A stretch of 64,000 nucleotides of DNA, from positions 62,001 through 126,000 of the forward strand of contig NZ_JRFC01000020.1 in assembly GCF_000769075.1 (NCBI RefSeq), written 5' to 3'. This document shows, piece after piece, positions 18,876 through 30,100 of this stretch (position 1 is its first letter; every line of letters begins with the position of its first letter). The notes beneath the pieces were generated by a model. It did not search any database. It worked only from the letters and a program-made list of their open reading frames with translations, and had not been told where the DNA came from. The position numbers and the translations under genes were made by a program. The DNA is from Porphyromonas sp. COT-290 OH3588 (GTDB lineage Bacteria; Bacteroidota; Bacteroidia; Bacteroidales; Porphyromonadaceae).

Positions 18876-19030
18876 TAAATCAACTCTACCACAATTCTCC
18901 CCTAAAAAGAGGTAGTTTAATACGCCAAAAACAACTAATTGAGTGTGCATGGAGGAGCGTCTTGACGAGGGTTGTGGAGAAAATAAATTTTGACATCGCT
19001 CCACATCACTTTTACTCAACAAAAAGTATT

Positions 19031-19038
19031 TATATTTG
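19031..19038 (+). promoter_or_regulatory. -7 box for yitT
   Basis: TATATTTG fits TAnnTTTG, 37 bp upstream of the ATG at 19075. The TTG at 19036 is part of this box, so it is not the start codon. Confidence 0.45.
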
Positions 19039-19074
19039 CTTAGTCACGCTCGTCGTAATGTAACTCTAATTCGT

Positions 19075-19947
19075 ATGAAACAGAATGTTTCACAACACCT
19101 TAAAGACCTAGGACTTATCGTCGTAGGCTCTTTTATCATGGCCATAGCCTATGCCCTTTTCATCGCTCCGTCCTCGATCGTCCCGGGAGGTGTATATGGG
19201 CTGAGTATCATCATCAATCACTTGAGCAAAGGTATCTGGGAGAGTGCTCCCAACGGTCTGCTGATCGGGGCTGTGGCACTCTGCTTCAATATCCCCCTCT
19301 TCTTCCTTGCGGCTCGTCAGCTAGGGCGTTTCTCTGCCTACAAGACGGCTATTACCTTTGTGCTGATTGCCTTCTTTACCGATCTAATTACCCAGTTTAG
19401 TGGAGGCAAACCACTCGTTGAGGACGAACCTCTACTCTCGAGTTTCTACGGCGGAGCGATACTAGGCTTCAGCGTCTATCTCATCTTTTTGGCTCAAAGT
19501 ACCTGCGCAGGTACCGACACGTTGGCTCGTGTGCTGGCACGCAAGATGAATGTCAAGCTCAGTAGTCTGATTATCATCATCGACTCGATCATAGTACTAC
19601 TGGGGCTGATCACTTTTGGAGATTGGCGTGTACCACTATACTCATGGATTACTATCTTTGTCTACGGCAAGGTCGTCGATATCCTACAACCTACGAACCC
19701 GCACAAGTCGGTCTTCATCATCTCCGATCGTCCTACGGAGCTTAGGGATATGTTGGTCAAGAAGGGTATTCGTGGCACTCTGCTACACGGCAGAGGTATG
19801 TATCAGGGGCTAGAGCGTGAGGTCATCTTCATCATTACCGAGCGCAAGCACCTACCTGCCCTCAAGCGAGATGTGCTAGGGCTAGACCCAAGAGCCTTCA
19901 TCACTACGGCAGACGCGAGCAACGACACCACGCCAGAGCTTATATAA
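19075..19947 (+). CDS. YitT family membrane protein (DUF161/DUF2179)
   Basis: 290 residues from ATG 19075 (MKQNVSQHL). Five or six hydrophobic segments (for example LGLIVVGSFIMAIAYALFI, SVYLIFLAQSTCAGTDTLA) are followed by a soluble C-terminal DUF2179 domain (KSVFIISDRPTELRDMLV to VFIITERKHLPALKRDV). It resides in the inner membrane; the substrate of the family is not established. It leads a tight plus-strand series with the cyclophilin (21 bp gap) and the MATE gene. Confidence 0.9.
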   Translation: MKQNVSQHLKDLGLIVVGSFIMAIAYALFIAPSSIVPGGVYGLSIIINHLSKGIWESAPNGLLIGAVALCFNIPLFFLAARQLGRFSAYKTAITFVLIAFFTDLITQFSGGKPLVEDEPLLSSFYGGAILGFSVYLIFLAQSTCAGTDTLARVLARKMNVKLSSLIIIIDSIIVLLGLITFGDWRVPLYSWITIFVYGKVVDILQPTNPHKSVFIISDRPTELRDMLVKKGIRGTLLHGRGMYQGLEREVIFIITERKHLPALKRDVLGLDPRAFITTADASNDTTPELI

Positions 19948-19968
19948 ACTCAAGACTAAGATTGATCT

Positions 19969-20652
19969 ATGAAGCGTATGCTACTCCTTCTGCTCCTCTG
20001 TATGCTCGTCCACAACCAAGGACTATGGGCACAAGAGGAGCGTACCCAAGTGCTTGTAGAGACAAGCAAAGGCAAGCTCGTACTCGAGCTCTACAACGAG
20101 ACCCCTAAGCATAGGGACAACTTCTTGCGCATGGTAGAGAGCAAGGCCTACGATGGCGTTGTCTTTCATCGTGTGATCCGAGAGTTCGTCGTGCAGGGAG
20201 GCAACCTAAATTCCAAAGGCCTAGGTCGAGAACAGGAACTCCCAGACGACTCCATCTCTGGAGTAATACCAGCGGAGATCATGACAGATCTATTTGTACA
20301 TGAGAGGGGGGCGCTAGCTGCGGCTCGTCAGTCCGATGAAGTCAATCCGGGTCGTGTGTCCTCGGCATCTCAATTCTACATCGTTACGGGCAAGTACCAC
20401 ACAGCTTTTGACCTAGAGGAAATCATGAGCCAAAACGGCATCAAATACACCGAGGCTCAGAAGGAGGGCTATATGATGCGTGGTGGCACACCATCTCTCG
20501 ATGGGGCTTACACTGTTTTCGGTAGGCTGATTGAGGGCTGGAAGGTAATCGACAAGATACAACGAGTAGAGACGGACGAGGTAGATAGACCGATCAAGGA
20601 CATCGTCATCAAGAGTATGAGTATCTATATCCCCAAGAAAAAGAAAAAATAA
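19969..20652 (+). CDS. Exported cyclophilin-type peptidylprolyl isomerase
   Basis: 227 residues with a signal peptide (LLLLLLCMLVHNQGLWA). The cyclophilin core shows FHRVIREFVVQGG, the site that binds proline substrates, and the ending FGRLIEGWKVIDKIQ. Insertions around NSKGLGREQELPDD and VHERGALAAARQSDEVNPG are common in Bacteroidota periplasmic homologues. It likely assists folding of exported proteins. A lysine run (KKKKK) ends the protein. Only six bases separate its stop from the next start codon. Confidence 0.92.
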   Translation: MKRMLLLLLLCMLVHNQGLWAQEERTQVLVETSKGKLVLELYNETPKHRDNFLRMVESKAYDGVVFHRVIREFVVQGGNLNSKGLGREQELPDDSISGVIPAEIMTDLFVHERGALAAARQSDEVNPGRVSSASQFYIVTGKYHTAFDLEEIMSQNGIKYTEAQKEGYMMRGGTPSLDGAYTVFGRLIEGWKVIDKIQRVETDEVDRPIKDIVIKSMSIYIPKKKKK

Positions 20653-20658
20653 GTCCGT

Positions 20659-22044
20659 TTGAAGCTCTTTAGCTCATCGCCCAAACCCTATCGGGAGCTC
20701 CTACACATCGGCTTACCTATCATTCTCGGGCAGGTCGGTGCGATTTTTGTGAGCTTTGCCGACAACATCATGGTGGGGCACTACGACACCGATGCTTTTG
20801 CATCGGCCTCCTTTGTCAATAATCTCTTTGCCCTAATCTTCGTCCTAGGTATGGGCTTCTCCTATGGGCTAACCCCACTAGTTACCACAGCCTACACTCT
20901 ACGCAAGTATCACAAAGCAGGTGCTCTGCTCATGCATAGCCTCCTATTGAACCTAGTATTAGCTTTGGTGCTCTCAGGGGTTATGCTCGCCATTTACTTC
21001 AATCTAGAGGCATTCGACTTACCAGAACATCTACACCCGATCGTCAGGCCCTACTTCCTACTACAGATAGGGTCGTTTGTATTGTATATGTTCCTCAGCG
21101 CCTTCAAGCAGTTTTTCGATGGCGCAGGCTACACATCTGTGGGTATGTGGATCATCCTTATCTCCAATGCCCTCAATGTTTTGGGCAATTGGCTACTCAT
21201 ATACGGCGAACTAGGGCTACCAGAGCTGGGGCTACTAGGGGCAGGTATCGCCACGCTAGCCTCTCGGGTCTTCGTTCTCGTAGCTTTCGTCCTCTACTTC
21301 TACCGTAGGCAAGCATTTCGCTCCAGCTGGCAAGGCTTCCTCTCGGGGCACTACTGCCCACGCAATCTCTCTAGGCTAGCTCGTCTAGGTAGCTCTGTGG
21401 GCATGTACTCGGGGGTAGAGGCTACGTCGTTTACGATAGCTCTGCTCTTCGTTACCCGACTAGGCGTTATTCCTCTAGCAGTACATCAGATACTCTGCGT
21501 GGTAACGACAATTGGGTTCCTCATCTATTATGGCCTCGGAGCTGCTACGACTATTTTAGTCAGTCGCTTCAGGACTATCGGAGACTTTGTCGGGGTGCGT
21601 ATGGCTACTAGAGTTGGCCTAGAGCTCTCCCTCGTCGTAGCGGTGTTTGCTATGGCTGTGATGCTACTCGGGCGCCACTATATCGGCTATATCTTTACCA
21701 AAGACGAGGAGATGATCGCTATGGTATCGGTAGCCTTGATCCCTGTAATCCTCTATCAAGTCGGCGACGCCATGCAGGTGATCTACGCCAACGCCCTCAG
21801 AGGTATGGAAGATGTAGGCTACTTAGCCTTCTTTGCCACGCTCATTCACCTTGGTCTAGAGCCTATCTTGAGCTATATATTTGGCTTTCGACTCCCTCTG
21901 CAGAGTACTACGCTCCAGCTCGTAGGAGTATGGTCTGCCTTCCCCATCGGTCTGCTCGCCCTAGGGCTTCTACTACGCTATCGCTTCGGCCGTATCGTGG
22001 CTATTGAGCAAGCTGCGCAGGCTAAGCAGGTTTTGGACAAATGA
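20659..22044 (+). CDS. MATE family multidrug/Na+ antiporter
   Basis: 461 residues, about 12 membrane segments in two six-helix halves. The first half starts HIGLPIILGQVGAIFVSFADNIMVGHYDT, typical of MATE pumps (NorM/DinF type). The start is probably TTG 20659, because the next ATG would remove most of helix 1 and the upstream gene's stop lies only 6 bases before it in the same frame. Substrate is unknown; drugs or metabolic by-products are typical. Confidence 0.88.
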   Translation: MKLFSSSPKPYRELLHIGLPIILGQVGAIFVSFADNIMVGHYDTDAFASASFVNNLFALIFVLGMGFSYGLTPLVTTAYTLRKYHKAGALLMHSLLLNLVLALVLSGVMLAIYFNLEAFDLPEHLHPIVRPYFLLQIGSFVLYMFLSAFKQFFDGAGYTSVGMWIILISNALNVLGNWLLIYGELGLPELGLLGAGIATLASRVFVLVAFVLYFYRRQAFRSSWQGFLSGHYCPRNLSRLARLGSSVGMYSGVEATSFTIALLFVTRLGVIPLAVHQILCVVTTIGFLIYYGLGAATTILVSRFRTIGDFVGVRMATRVGLELSLVVAVFAMAVMLLGRHYIGYIFTKDEEMIAMVSVALIPVILYQVGDAMQVIYANALRGMEDVGYLAFFATLIHLGLEPILSYIFGFRLPLQSTTLQLVGVWSAFPIGLLALGLLLRYRFGRIVAIEQAAQAKQVLDK

Positions 22045-22089
22045 GCCTAAATGACGAACTTTGGCGGAAACATATTATAACATAGTATT

Positions 22090-23478
22090 ATGAAAGAATT
22101 AATCAGGAATGCGTATCAGCAAGACACAAGCCACCAGATAGATTTGGAGGTAGAGGACAGTCGCACGATCCGCTTTCCTCAAAATATCAGACCCAAGGTA
22201 ATGGACAATATACTCATACAGAATGCCTATCACGAGGGCAAACAAGTTGACCTACTCATCGAAGGTAACCGAATAGCTCGCATAGCCCCTGCCAAAACGA
22301 TCGAAGGTAAGGCCGATACCTATTTCATCGATGCCACAGGCAAGGCCGTGATACCCGGATTGATCAACACCCATACCCATGCGGCTATGACACTACATAG
22401 AGGCTATGGCGATGACCTCCCCTTGATGACATGGCTCGAGGACTACATCTGGCCCGTAGAGGCTCAAATGACCGAGCATGACGTCTACATAGGTGCCAAG
22501 CTAGCGTGCCTAGAGATGATTAAGACTGGGACCACCTGCTTTCTAGATATGTATATGCACCCCAAGCAAACAGCTCGAGCAGCCGAGGAGATGGGTCTAA
22601 GGGCTATGATCTCCTACACCCTATTTGACCAAGGCAATACCGAGCGAGCAGCACTAGACCGTAAGCGCAGTAGCGAATATCTAGAGTACTTCTCCACGCT
22701 GAGCGACCGCATCACATTCAACCTAGGGCCTCACGCCATCTATACAGTCAGTGGCGAGCAGCTCCAGTTCTGCCACGAATTTGCACAGAAGCACAACGTC
22801 AAGATACATCTACACCTATCAGAAACCAAGGGAGAAGTGGACGAATGCGTTAAGCTACATGGTACTACGCCAGTGCGCTATCTAGAGCGCCTAGGTATTC
22901 TTAGCCCCAATCTAATCTTGGCTCATGTGGTCTGGGTCGATGACGAAGAGATGGATCTGCTCGCCAAGTATGGCGTAAGTGTGGTACACAACCCTGCGTC
23001 TAATATGAAACTCGCCTCTGGCTATGGCTTCAAATATGAGGAGATGAAGCGCCGAGGCATCAAGCTCGGCTTAGGGACAGACGGCTGTAGCTCGTCCAAT
23101 AACCTAGATATGTTCCACGCTATGCGCCTAGCCTCTCTCCTTGGCAAGGTTTGGCGATTTGATAGTACAGCCGTTAGCGCACAAGACATATTCCTATCCT
23201 CTACCTCTATTGGTGCCGATATCCTCGGACTAGATGCAGGGCGTATCGAGGAGGGGCGCCTAGCAGACCTCTGCCTCGTAGACCTCAACCGCCCAGAGAT
23301 GACGCCACTCAACAATCTAGTATCGAACCTCGTCTACTCTGCCTCGGGTAGTACGGTCGATACCGTGATCGTAGACGGACGAGTACTCATGGAAGGTGGC
23401 AAGGTCGAGGGTGAAGACACTATCATGGCAGAAGCGAGAGCTGTAGCCGAGCGTATCATTCCAAAGGACAAGGGGTAA
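22090..23478 (+). CDS. Amidohydrolase, SAH/5'-methylthioadenosine deaminase type
   Basis: 462 residues. The metal-dependent hydrolase core begins at INTHTHAAMTLHRG (His-x-His metal ligands) and continues with IHLHLSETKGE, LILAHVVWVD and LGTDGCSSSNNLDMF (catalytic Asp). The length and GTTCFLDMYMH segment match the MtaD/SsnA branch that deaminates S-adenosylhomocysteine, methylthioadenosine or related purines. About 37 residues precede the usual beginning (MDNILIQNAYHEG), so ATG 22201 is a credible alternative start. Confidence 0.85.
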   Translation: MKELIRNAYQQDTSHQIDLEVEDSRTIRFPQNIRPKVMDNILIQNAYHEGKQVDLLIEGNRIARIAPAKTIEGKADTYFIDATGKAVIPGLINTHTHAAMTLHRGYGDDLPLMTWLEDYIWPVEAQMTEHDVYIGAKLACLEMIKTGTTCFLDMYMHPKQTARAAEEMGLRAMISYTLFDQGNTERAALDRKRSSEYLEYFSTLSDRITFNLGPHAIYTVSGEQLQFCHEFAQKHNVKIHLHLSETKGEVDECVKLHGTTPVRYLERLGILSPNLILAHVVWVDDEEMDLLAKYGVSVVHNPASNMKLASGYGFKYEEMKRRGIKLGLGTDGCSSSNNLDMFHAMRLASLLGKVWRFDSTAVSAQDIFLSSTSIGADILGLDAGRIEEGRLADLCLVDLNRPEMTPLNNLVSNLVYSASGSTVDTVIVDGRVLMEGGKVEGEDTIMAEARAVAERIIPKDKG

Positions 23479-23493
23479 GGAAACTCCGATACT

Positions 23494-23937
23494 ATGGCAA
23501 GAATTTTAGCTATTGATTACGGGCGCAAGCGTTGTGGCTTAGCTGTGACTGATGTACTACAGATTACCCCCGGCGGTCTAGCTACAGTTAGGACGCACGA
23601 GCTTGTTGCGTACCTACAAAGCTATCTGTCTCGTGAAGCTGTGGAGCGTATTCTAGTGGGGCATCCTCGACAAATGAACCATCAGGAGTCCGAGTCGATG
23701 ACCTATATTCGTCTATTCGTCGCACAGCTAGAGAAACTCTTCCCCTCTGTAGCGATAGAGCTAGTAGACGAGCGGTTTACCTCTACCCTCGCCCAGCGGA
23801 CAATCAGAGAGGCAGGCATTGGCAAGATACGCAGACAGGCAGACAAAGGACTAGTGGACGAGATAAGTGCTGTGATCATACTGCAGAGCTATTTGGCATC
23901 ACGAGACGGCCTTGGTACTATCCACCTGCCAGACTAA
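23494..23937 (+). CDS. ruvX: Putative pre-16S rRNA nuclease / RuvX (YqgF)
   Basis: 147 residues, the usual size. ILAIDYGRKRCGLAVTD is the first RNase H-fold strand pair with the catalytic Asp, and ELVDERFTSTLAQR carries the second acidic site. A third Asp lies in GLVDEISAVIIL. YqgF proteins mature the 5' end of 16S rRNA. It starts 15 bp after the amidohydrolase gene. Confidence 0.93.
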   Translation: MARILAIDYGRKRCGLAVTDVLQITPGGLATVRTHELVAYLQSYLSREAVERILVGHPRQMNHQESESMTYIRLFVAQLEKLFPSVAIELVDERFTSTLAQRTIREAGIGKIRRQADKGLVDEISAVIILQSYLASRDGLGTIHLPD

Positions 23938-23976
23938 TGCGTCCCTATAACTTAAACAAACTAACTACTCAGAAAT

Positions 23977-24543
23977 ATGAAACTACCAGTTTACCTATAC
24001 GGGCACCCCGTCTTGCGAGAGATGGGGGCTGATATTACCCCAGACTACCCCAAGCTACGCGAGCTGATTGAGAATATGTGGGAAACCATGTACCACTCTG
24101 AGGGGATTGGCCTAGCCGCTCCTCAGATTGGTCTAGCTATTCGCCTCTTCGTGATCGATGCCGATCCTATGGCTGATAGCTTCCCCGAGTGCAAAGGCTT
24201 CAAGCGTGTTTTTATCAATGCGCACATCGTGGAATCTTCGCCAGAGAAGCTCACAGAAACAGAGGGCTGTCTGAGTATCCCCGGTATCCATGAGGACGTC
24301 GTACGACCCGAGAGCATTACCATAGAGTATGTCAATGAACAATTTGAGCCACAGCGAGAGGTATTCACAGGCTTTGCAGCTCGTGTTATCCAACATGAGT
24401 ACGACCATATAGATGGTGTCTTATTTATCGACCATATCTCCGCCATTCGCAAACAACTCATCAGAGCTAAGCTCATGAACATCGCCAAGGGCAAGGTCAA
24501 TCCCGGCTACCGTGTCGTAGCAGCCCCCCAGAAAAGGAAATAA
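23977..24543 (+). CDS. def: Peptide deformylase
   Basis: 188 residues. All three family motifs are present: [18 protein letters not shown] (metal Cys) and QHEYDHIDG (HExxH-type metal site, here HEYDH). It removes the formyl group from nascent N-termini. ruvX lies 39 bp upstream and folD 49 bp downstream. Confidence 0.96.
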   Translation: MKLPVYLYGHPVLREMGADITPDYPKLRELIENMWETMYHSEGIGLAAPQIGLAIRLFVIDADPMADSFPECKGFKRVFINAHIVESSPEKLTETEGCLSIPGIHEDVVRPESITIEYVNEQFEPQREVFTGFAARVIQHEYDHIDGVLFIDHISAIRKQLIRAKLMNIAKGKVNPGYRVVAAPQKRK

Positions 24544-24592
24544 CCTCTCTAGAAGGAATGCGATTAATCACATATACAACTCATCAATAATA

Positions 24593-25477
24593 ATGGATAA
24601 TAAAACGTACAAGCTACTTGATGGCAAAGCAACGAGCGCTGCCATCAAGCAAGAGATCGCAGCAGAGGTAGGCAAGATTGTCGCCTCGGGCAAACCTGCA
24701 CCACATCTGGTGGCTATCCTCGTCGGCCACGACGGTGGTAGCGAAACCTACGTTGCCTCTAAGATGAAGACCTGCGAGGAAGTTGGCTTTCGATCATCGC
24801 TCATTCGCTACGAAGAAGATGTAACAGAGCAAACACTATTGGCCGAGATCAATCGCCTCAACCAAGACCAAGATGTCACGGGGTTCATCGTACAGCTACC
24901 TCTACCCAAGCATATTGATGAACAAAAAATCATCGAGGCTGTAGATCCTCGCAAGGATGTCGATGGATTTCACCCTATCAATGTCGGCCGTATGAGCATC
25001 GGTCTACCTTGCTTCGTGTCGGCCACTCCCAAAGGTATTCTAGAGCTCCTACGCCGAAACGAGATAGAAACTAGAGGTAAGCACTGTGTAGTCCTTGGAC
25101 GTAGCAATATCGTTGGCAAGCCCATGGCACAGCTATTGCTCCACAAGGCCAATCCGGGGGACTGTACCGTGACAGTCTGCCACAGCCGCACACCCAACAT
25201 CAAGGAACTCTGCCTGCAAGCCGACATCATCGTAGCAGCCCTTGGGGTACCGGAGTTTGTCAAAGCAGACATGGTTAAGCCCGGCGCTGTGATTGTAGAC
25301 GTAGGGACAACACGTGTGCCAGACCCTTCTCGCAAGAGTGGCTTCCGTCTTACAGGCGATGTGTGCTTCGACGAGGTCGCTCCACTAGCCTCTGCTATCA
25401 CACCTGTACCGGGAGGTGTGGGACCTATGACCATTGTATCTCTAATGCTTAATACTCTACAAGCGGCCAAACAATAA
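24593..25477 (+). CDS. folD: Bifunctional methylene-THF dehydrogenase / methenyl-THF cyclohydrolase
   Basis: 294 residues. [14 protein letters not shown] contains the catalytic Lys. [42 protein letters not shown] (NADP site) and [11 protein letters not shown] are all standard FolD signatures. It links one-carbon units at the methylene and formyl levels of tetrahydrofolate. Its stop codon overlaps the ATG of the next gene by one base (TAATG), showing translational coupling. Confidence 0.96.
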   Translation: MDNKTYKLLDGKATSAAIKQEIAAEVGKIVASGKPAPHLVAILVGHDGGSETYVASKMKTCEEVGFRSSLIRYEEDVTEQTLLAEINRLNQDQDVTGFIVQLPLPKHIDEQKIIEAVDPRKDVDGFHPINVGRMSIGLPCFVSATPKGILELLRRNEIETRGKHCVVLGRSNIVGKPMAQLLLHKANPGDCTVTVCHSRTPNIKELCLQADIIVAALGVPEFVKADMVKPGAVIVDVGTTRVPDPSRKSGFRLTGDVCFDEVAPLASAITPVPGGVGPMTIVSLMLNTLQAAKQ

Positions 25478-26751
25478 TGAAGCAGACAAATAATACCGTT
25501 CAGAAGGCTAACCCAATCAAGTGGGTGCCTTCTGTGTATTTCGGGATGGGGCTACCTTTTGTAGCCCTATCAATCGTTTCGGTGCTGATGTTTAAGGATC
25601 TTGGCATCGGCAATGAGGATATTACATACTGGACTTCTCTCTTAATTTTACCTTGGTCACTCAAGCCCATTTTTAGCTTAGTGATGGAGATATTTGGAAC
25701 CAAGCGTCAGTATCTCATCATCACAGAGATGGTGTCCGCTCTGATGTTTGGGCTTATTTGCTTTGCTCTACCTCTGCCTAGTTTCTTCGCCATAAGCCTA
25801 GCCTTGATGGGAGTGCTTGCCGTCAGTGGCTCCACGCACGACATCGCAGGGGACGGCATCTATATGCAAGAGCTTAGTGCCAAGCAGCAAGGAGAGTATG
25901 TCGGTTGGCAGGGAGCCTTCTACAACCTAGCCAAGATCCTTACCAATGGAGGTCTGGTCTATCTAGCTGGTATGCTCTCCAAAACCATGGGGCTACAGAC
26001 GGCTTGGATGATCATCATGGCTATCTGTGCCGCTATTATGTTTGCCCTAGCGGTATATCACTTCTTTGTACTCCCCAAGGAAGCAGCCTCAACCAAAGGA
26101 AAGAGCTTCTCCGAGGGCATGAAGGATCTGCTAGAGGTCATTACCTCGTTCTTTACGAAGAAGTATATCTGGCTCTACCTTGTCTTCATCTTCCTATATC
26201 GCCTAGCTGAGGGACTAGCCATGAAGGTCGCCCCTCTCTTCCTAAAAGACGGTGTCGAGGTCGGGGGGATAGGACTGAGCAACGAAACATATGGTCTTAT
26301 ATATGGTACAGCGGGAACCATTGCATTCATTCTTGGCTCTATCCTATCGGGATATTACATCTCGCATTTTGGGCTCAAGCGTGTACTTTCTTCTCTTGTG
26401 CTCATCTTTAATGTGCCTTTTGTGGTCTACCTTATCCTAGCCATTTATCAGCCAAGCAATCTCTGGTGGGTAGGCACGGGCATCGTGTTTGAGTACTTCA
26501 GCTACGGGTTCGGTTTCGTGGGCATCACATTGTTTATGATGCAACAAATCGCCCCCGGGAAGTATCAGATGGCTCACTACGCTTTCGCCAATAGCTTAAT
26601 GAATTTAAGTGTTATGGTACCGGGCATGCTTAGTGGTAAACTCAGCACTATGCTAGGATACGAAGGCTTCTTCGGAGTGGTCATGGTAGCCACGATTCCA
26701 GTTATTCTACTGTCATTCTTCTTGCCATTTGCCCACAAAGAGGACAAATAG
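25477..26751 (+). CDS. MFS transporter, PAT/AmpG-like
   Basis: 424 residues with about 12 predicted helices. The opening (WVPSVYFGMGLPFVALSIV, then TSLLILPWSLKPIFS) is typical of the PAT subfamily of the major facilitator superfamily, whose members include AmpG muropeptide permeases and acetyl-CoA transporters. Helix 4 reads STHDIAGDGIYMQELSAKQQGEYVG. The substrate cannot be told from the sequence; cell-wall recycling is a guess. It ends the operon that begins with yitT. Confidence 0.85.
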   Translation: MKQTNNTVQKANPIKWVPSVYFGMGLPFVALSIVSVLMFKDLGIGNEDITYWTSLLILPWSLKPIFSLVMEIFGTKRQYLIITEMVSALMFGLICFALPLPSFFAISLALMGVLAVSGSTHDIAGDGIYMQELSAKQQGEYVGWQGAFYNLAKILTNGGLVYLAGMLSKTMGLQTAWMIIMAICAAIMFALAVYHFFVLPKEAASTKGKSFSEGMKDLLEVITSFFTKKYIWLYLVFIFLYRLAEGLAMKVAPLFLKDGVEVGGIGLSNETYGLIYGTAGTIAFILGSILSGYYISHFGLKRVLSSLVLIFNVPFVVYLILAIYQPSNLWWVGTGIVFEYFSYGFGFVGITLFMMQQIAPGKYQMAHYAFANSLMNLSVMVPGMLSGKLSTMLGYEGFFGVVMVATIPVILLSFFLPFAHKEDK

Positions 26752-26865
26752 CGAGATGAATACTAACTAGATTAATCACCAATATATTAAGTCTTTTCCC
26801 ATATAGAGTTTTTTGTTCGTTGTACTGTTGATATGATGTAGTTAGCTTATTTTTCGTGCAGACTG

Positions 26866-26896
26866 TTGCGTATACAAAGATTGTTCTATATCTTTG
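26866..26896 (+). promoter_or_regulatory. Strong Bacteroidota-type promoter for the coiled-coil lipoprotein gene
   Basis: TTG (26866-26868), 20 nt, then TATCTTTG (26889-26896) is a full match to TTG-N19-21-TAnnTTTG. The start site would fall near 26903, giving a roughly 200-nt leader before ATG 27104. That leader shows no obvious stable hairpin. The 352-bp gap 26752-27103 holds nothing else that I can see. Confidence 0.75.
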
Positions 26897-27103
26897 CTCC
26901 GTGTATCAAGAGATGCATCGTCACATTGTGAGCAAAAGAGATTTGCTGGGCTCCTTGGGTTGCTAGACGTTGAGTAGAAGACCTTTCTTCTCTCTCGGCC
27001 TTGCAGTTTATTTTGGACTCAGCCTAAACAAAAAAGAGATAGACAACTTTGAAAAAAGAGATTAACAGCATGTTAAATATTCACTACTAATTTATCAACT
27101 ACA

Positions 27104-30100
27104 ATGAACAAAAGATTTCTAAAAGCTTTGGTTCTAGGGACAATGACCTTCGGTGCGGTAGCATCGTTCGTAGGCTGTAAGGACTACGATAAGGACATCC
27201 AAGACATCAATGTACGTATTGATGGCCTATCTAAGGACTCAAAGCAAGAGCTCGATAAGCTAAAGAGCTCTCTTGATGCCGCAGTGAAGAGCGCGCAAGC
27301 CAAGGCAGACAAAGCTGAAGCTGATGCCAAGGCTGCCCATGAAGCTGCACAAAAAGGTACGGCCGAAGCAAAAACTGAGGCCATCAACAAGATCAACGAA
27401 GCTAAGGCTGAGATTCAGGATCTTATTTCCAAGTGTGCTACCAAGGAAGACCTCAAGGGAGTTATCGAAAAACTTGAGAAGCTGGCCACTAAAGAAGAAA
27501 TCAAAAACTTCGCCTCAAAGGAAGATCTAGGCAAGCTACAAGACAACCTTAAGAAAGTAGAGGCCGCACTTGACAAGCTCAGCAAGAACACTCCCAAAAA
27601 GGAAGACTTCGATGCCCTCAAGTCTGGACACCAAGGACTAAAGAAAGAGTTCGAAGATTTCAAAGAGAAGTACGAGAAGTTCAAAAACGAGGACTACGAA
27701 GAGTTCAAACTCTTAATGAACCTCAACATTGATCTACTAGTAAAACAGATAGCGAGTATCCAAAAGGAGCTGAAGGTCGTAGCCGAACTTAAGAGCAAAG
27801 TAGCAGAACTTGAACAATCACTTACCCTCCTCACTGGCAAAGTAAATGGTATCGATACCAAACTGACCGAGTCAGTTACGAAGCTCGAACAGCTCGTTGA
27901 AACGACCAAAACGGAACTCATTACAGCGCTTGAAGAAAAGGCTAAAACTCTCAAGGATGAGATTGATGCTCTGGCTAGTCGTATAGATGCTTTAGAAACA
28001 AAGGCTGAACAGAACAGACTTGATATTGAAGCCAACAAGGGCAATATTGAGGAGAACAAAAAAGCTATTGGGGAGAACAAAAAAGCTATTGAGCAAAACG
28101 CGAAGGATATCGATTGGCTCAAAAAACGTATCACTGCTTTCATAGGCAAGCACAATCTGACCTCAGCAGTGATAGTTCCTGAAGCTTCTTACAAGGGATG
28201 GCCTGCTATCGCATGGGAAAAGTATCCCAATACATTCCGCGAAGTGAAGCCTAATCAGAACAATGGTGATGTTTATCATAGTGAAGCCTTCCGCTATGTT
28301 ATAGACGAGCCAGAAACTGTTACCGTTAAGATCCGTCTTAATCCTGCGACATTTGATATCAATCAGCTTGGCGATATCAGCATTGTAGATGCTAAGATCA
28401 AGGAGCTTAGGAATATATCTATCTGGAAGGACGGAGAAGCAGCCTTGCCCACCGTCAAGTCTGTAGAGGCAGGCAACGACAACGGAAGCCCTTATGTCAA
28501 GGTTACGCTAAGCGACTACCGTGTAGGTAGCGATGTTGATGCAGCTGCTGGGGACAAGATTCATCTCATTCAATTTGCGATCAAGACGAAGGGCAACAAT
28601 GAGCTTGAGATCCCAGCATCTGAGATTCGTACGAATTGGGTGGCTCTACACTCTACTGTAAACAATGAGGCTCAGCCTTACATCTACTTCGACCCTGCTG
28701 GCAAGGGTGTTCAAGAGACATACGAGCCTACTGATCAGCTTCTACCACGCCAGCGCTCAGTAGTAGAGGAAACGGCAGACCTACCTGCTCACACGCTAGA
28801 AGTACCTTATGACAAGACTACTGACTTGATGAGTTATGTGCAAGCTTATCTGACCAAGAATGCAAGTGCCTCTCGTATCCTCAAAAAGCAGCCTAACGAA
28901 CTTACCTATGAGTTTGAGATGCCCACAGAGGCTTACAATCGTGATGGTGGCGTTGCAGGCACTGTTATCAATCAGCAGCGCTATGGTAAGATCACCGAGT
29001 CTGGAGTGTTCACACCAAGCTACGATGGCAGGGATTTCACTGCCGTAACTCAAGGCAAGACTCCTCTTGTACGTATCAAGCTCAGAATGGCTGGTCATCT
29101 TGTTGCACTTGCGTACATCAAGCTGAAGATCGTTGAGGACGCTAAGCCTCAGGTGGCTGATATGTTCTTCAAGTATTGGGAAAGTGTAACACCTCCTCAA
29201 GATGGTACATACAAGACTGTATTCGAAACAATCTACATCAAGGGAGCAAAGGATCCTAAGGCGAAGTTTGTTTCTCTACCAGATTGGAATAACCGTAATA
29301 TCCTAGCCAAGATCGACGAAAATGACAAAGGCATGGGTATCAACAATTTCAACACAATCTATGAGTTTGCTGGAGGTGTAACAATCGCAGAGGACAATCT
29401 AGATGTTATCGCAGGTCATTCTGGAATGCCAGTTTCCAAGCTACTTACTGGCGACGAGATCAAGGTTTCTTGGACAATCAATGGCGGAACACTAGTTGGT
29501 GTGAATGCCAATACGTTTGTACTCTCTCACGAAGCTGAGTGCTTGGCTCCTGGCGAATATCGTACAGCCGTTAAGTTTGTTCAGCGTCCAGATCGTCTAA
29601 CAAAGAGACTTCCTAAGAAGGTTTACGTAATCTTCAAGGTTAAGGTGATTGACGAAACTACTCCATCTATCGAGGCTCTTGCTAAGGAGTTTGATAGCTA
29701 CAAACTGTCAGCTCTCTGGTTGCCTAACAATACCGTTCAGGTGAAGGGTGTTCAAGTGAACAACAACATGGGTTATGTACCTATCATCGACACGAGAAAT
29801 ATCTTCAAGCCCGATGGACTGGCTAACTTCTTCCAGAATATCGCCAACAAGGCGAAGCACTACCAAGAAGTATATGGTACAGGTGCTGTAGATATTAGCT
29901 TCGTAAATCCTCAGGATGCCGAACACTTCGAGATTGCAATACTCTCTGACGGCTACAATGTACAGGTAACTCGTAATCCCGGTGCAGATCATCGTCTTAA
30001 GAAACTTACCGATGTTGCTATCAAGTACACGCTTCAGCCAGAGCCTAACACTTGTGACAACACTAGGGATATTGAGATCTGCCGTATCAATTTCCGCTTC

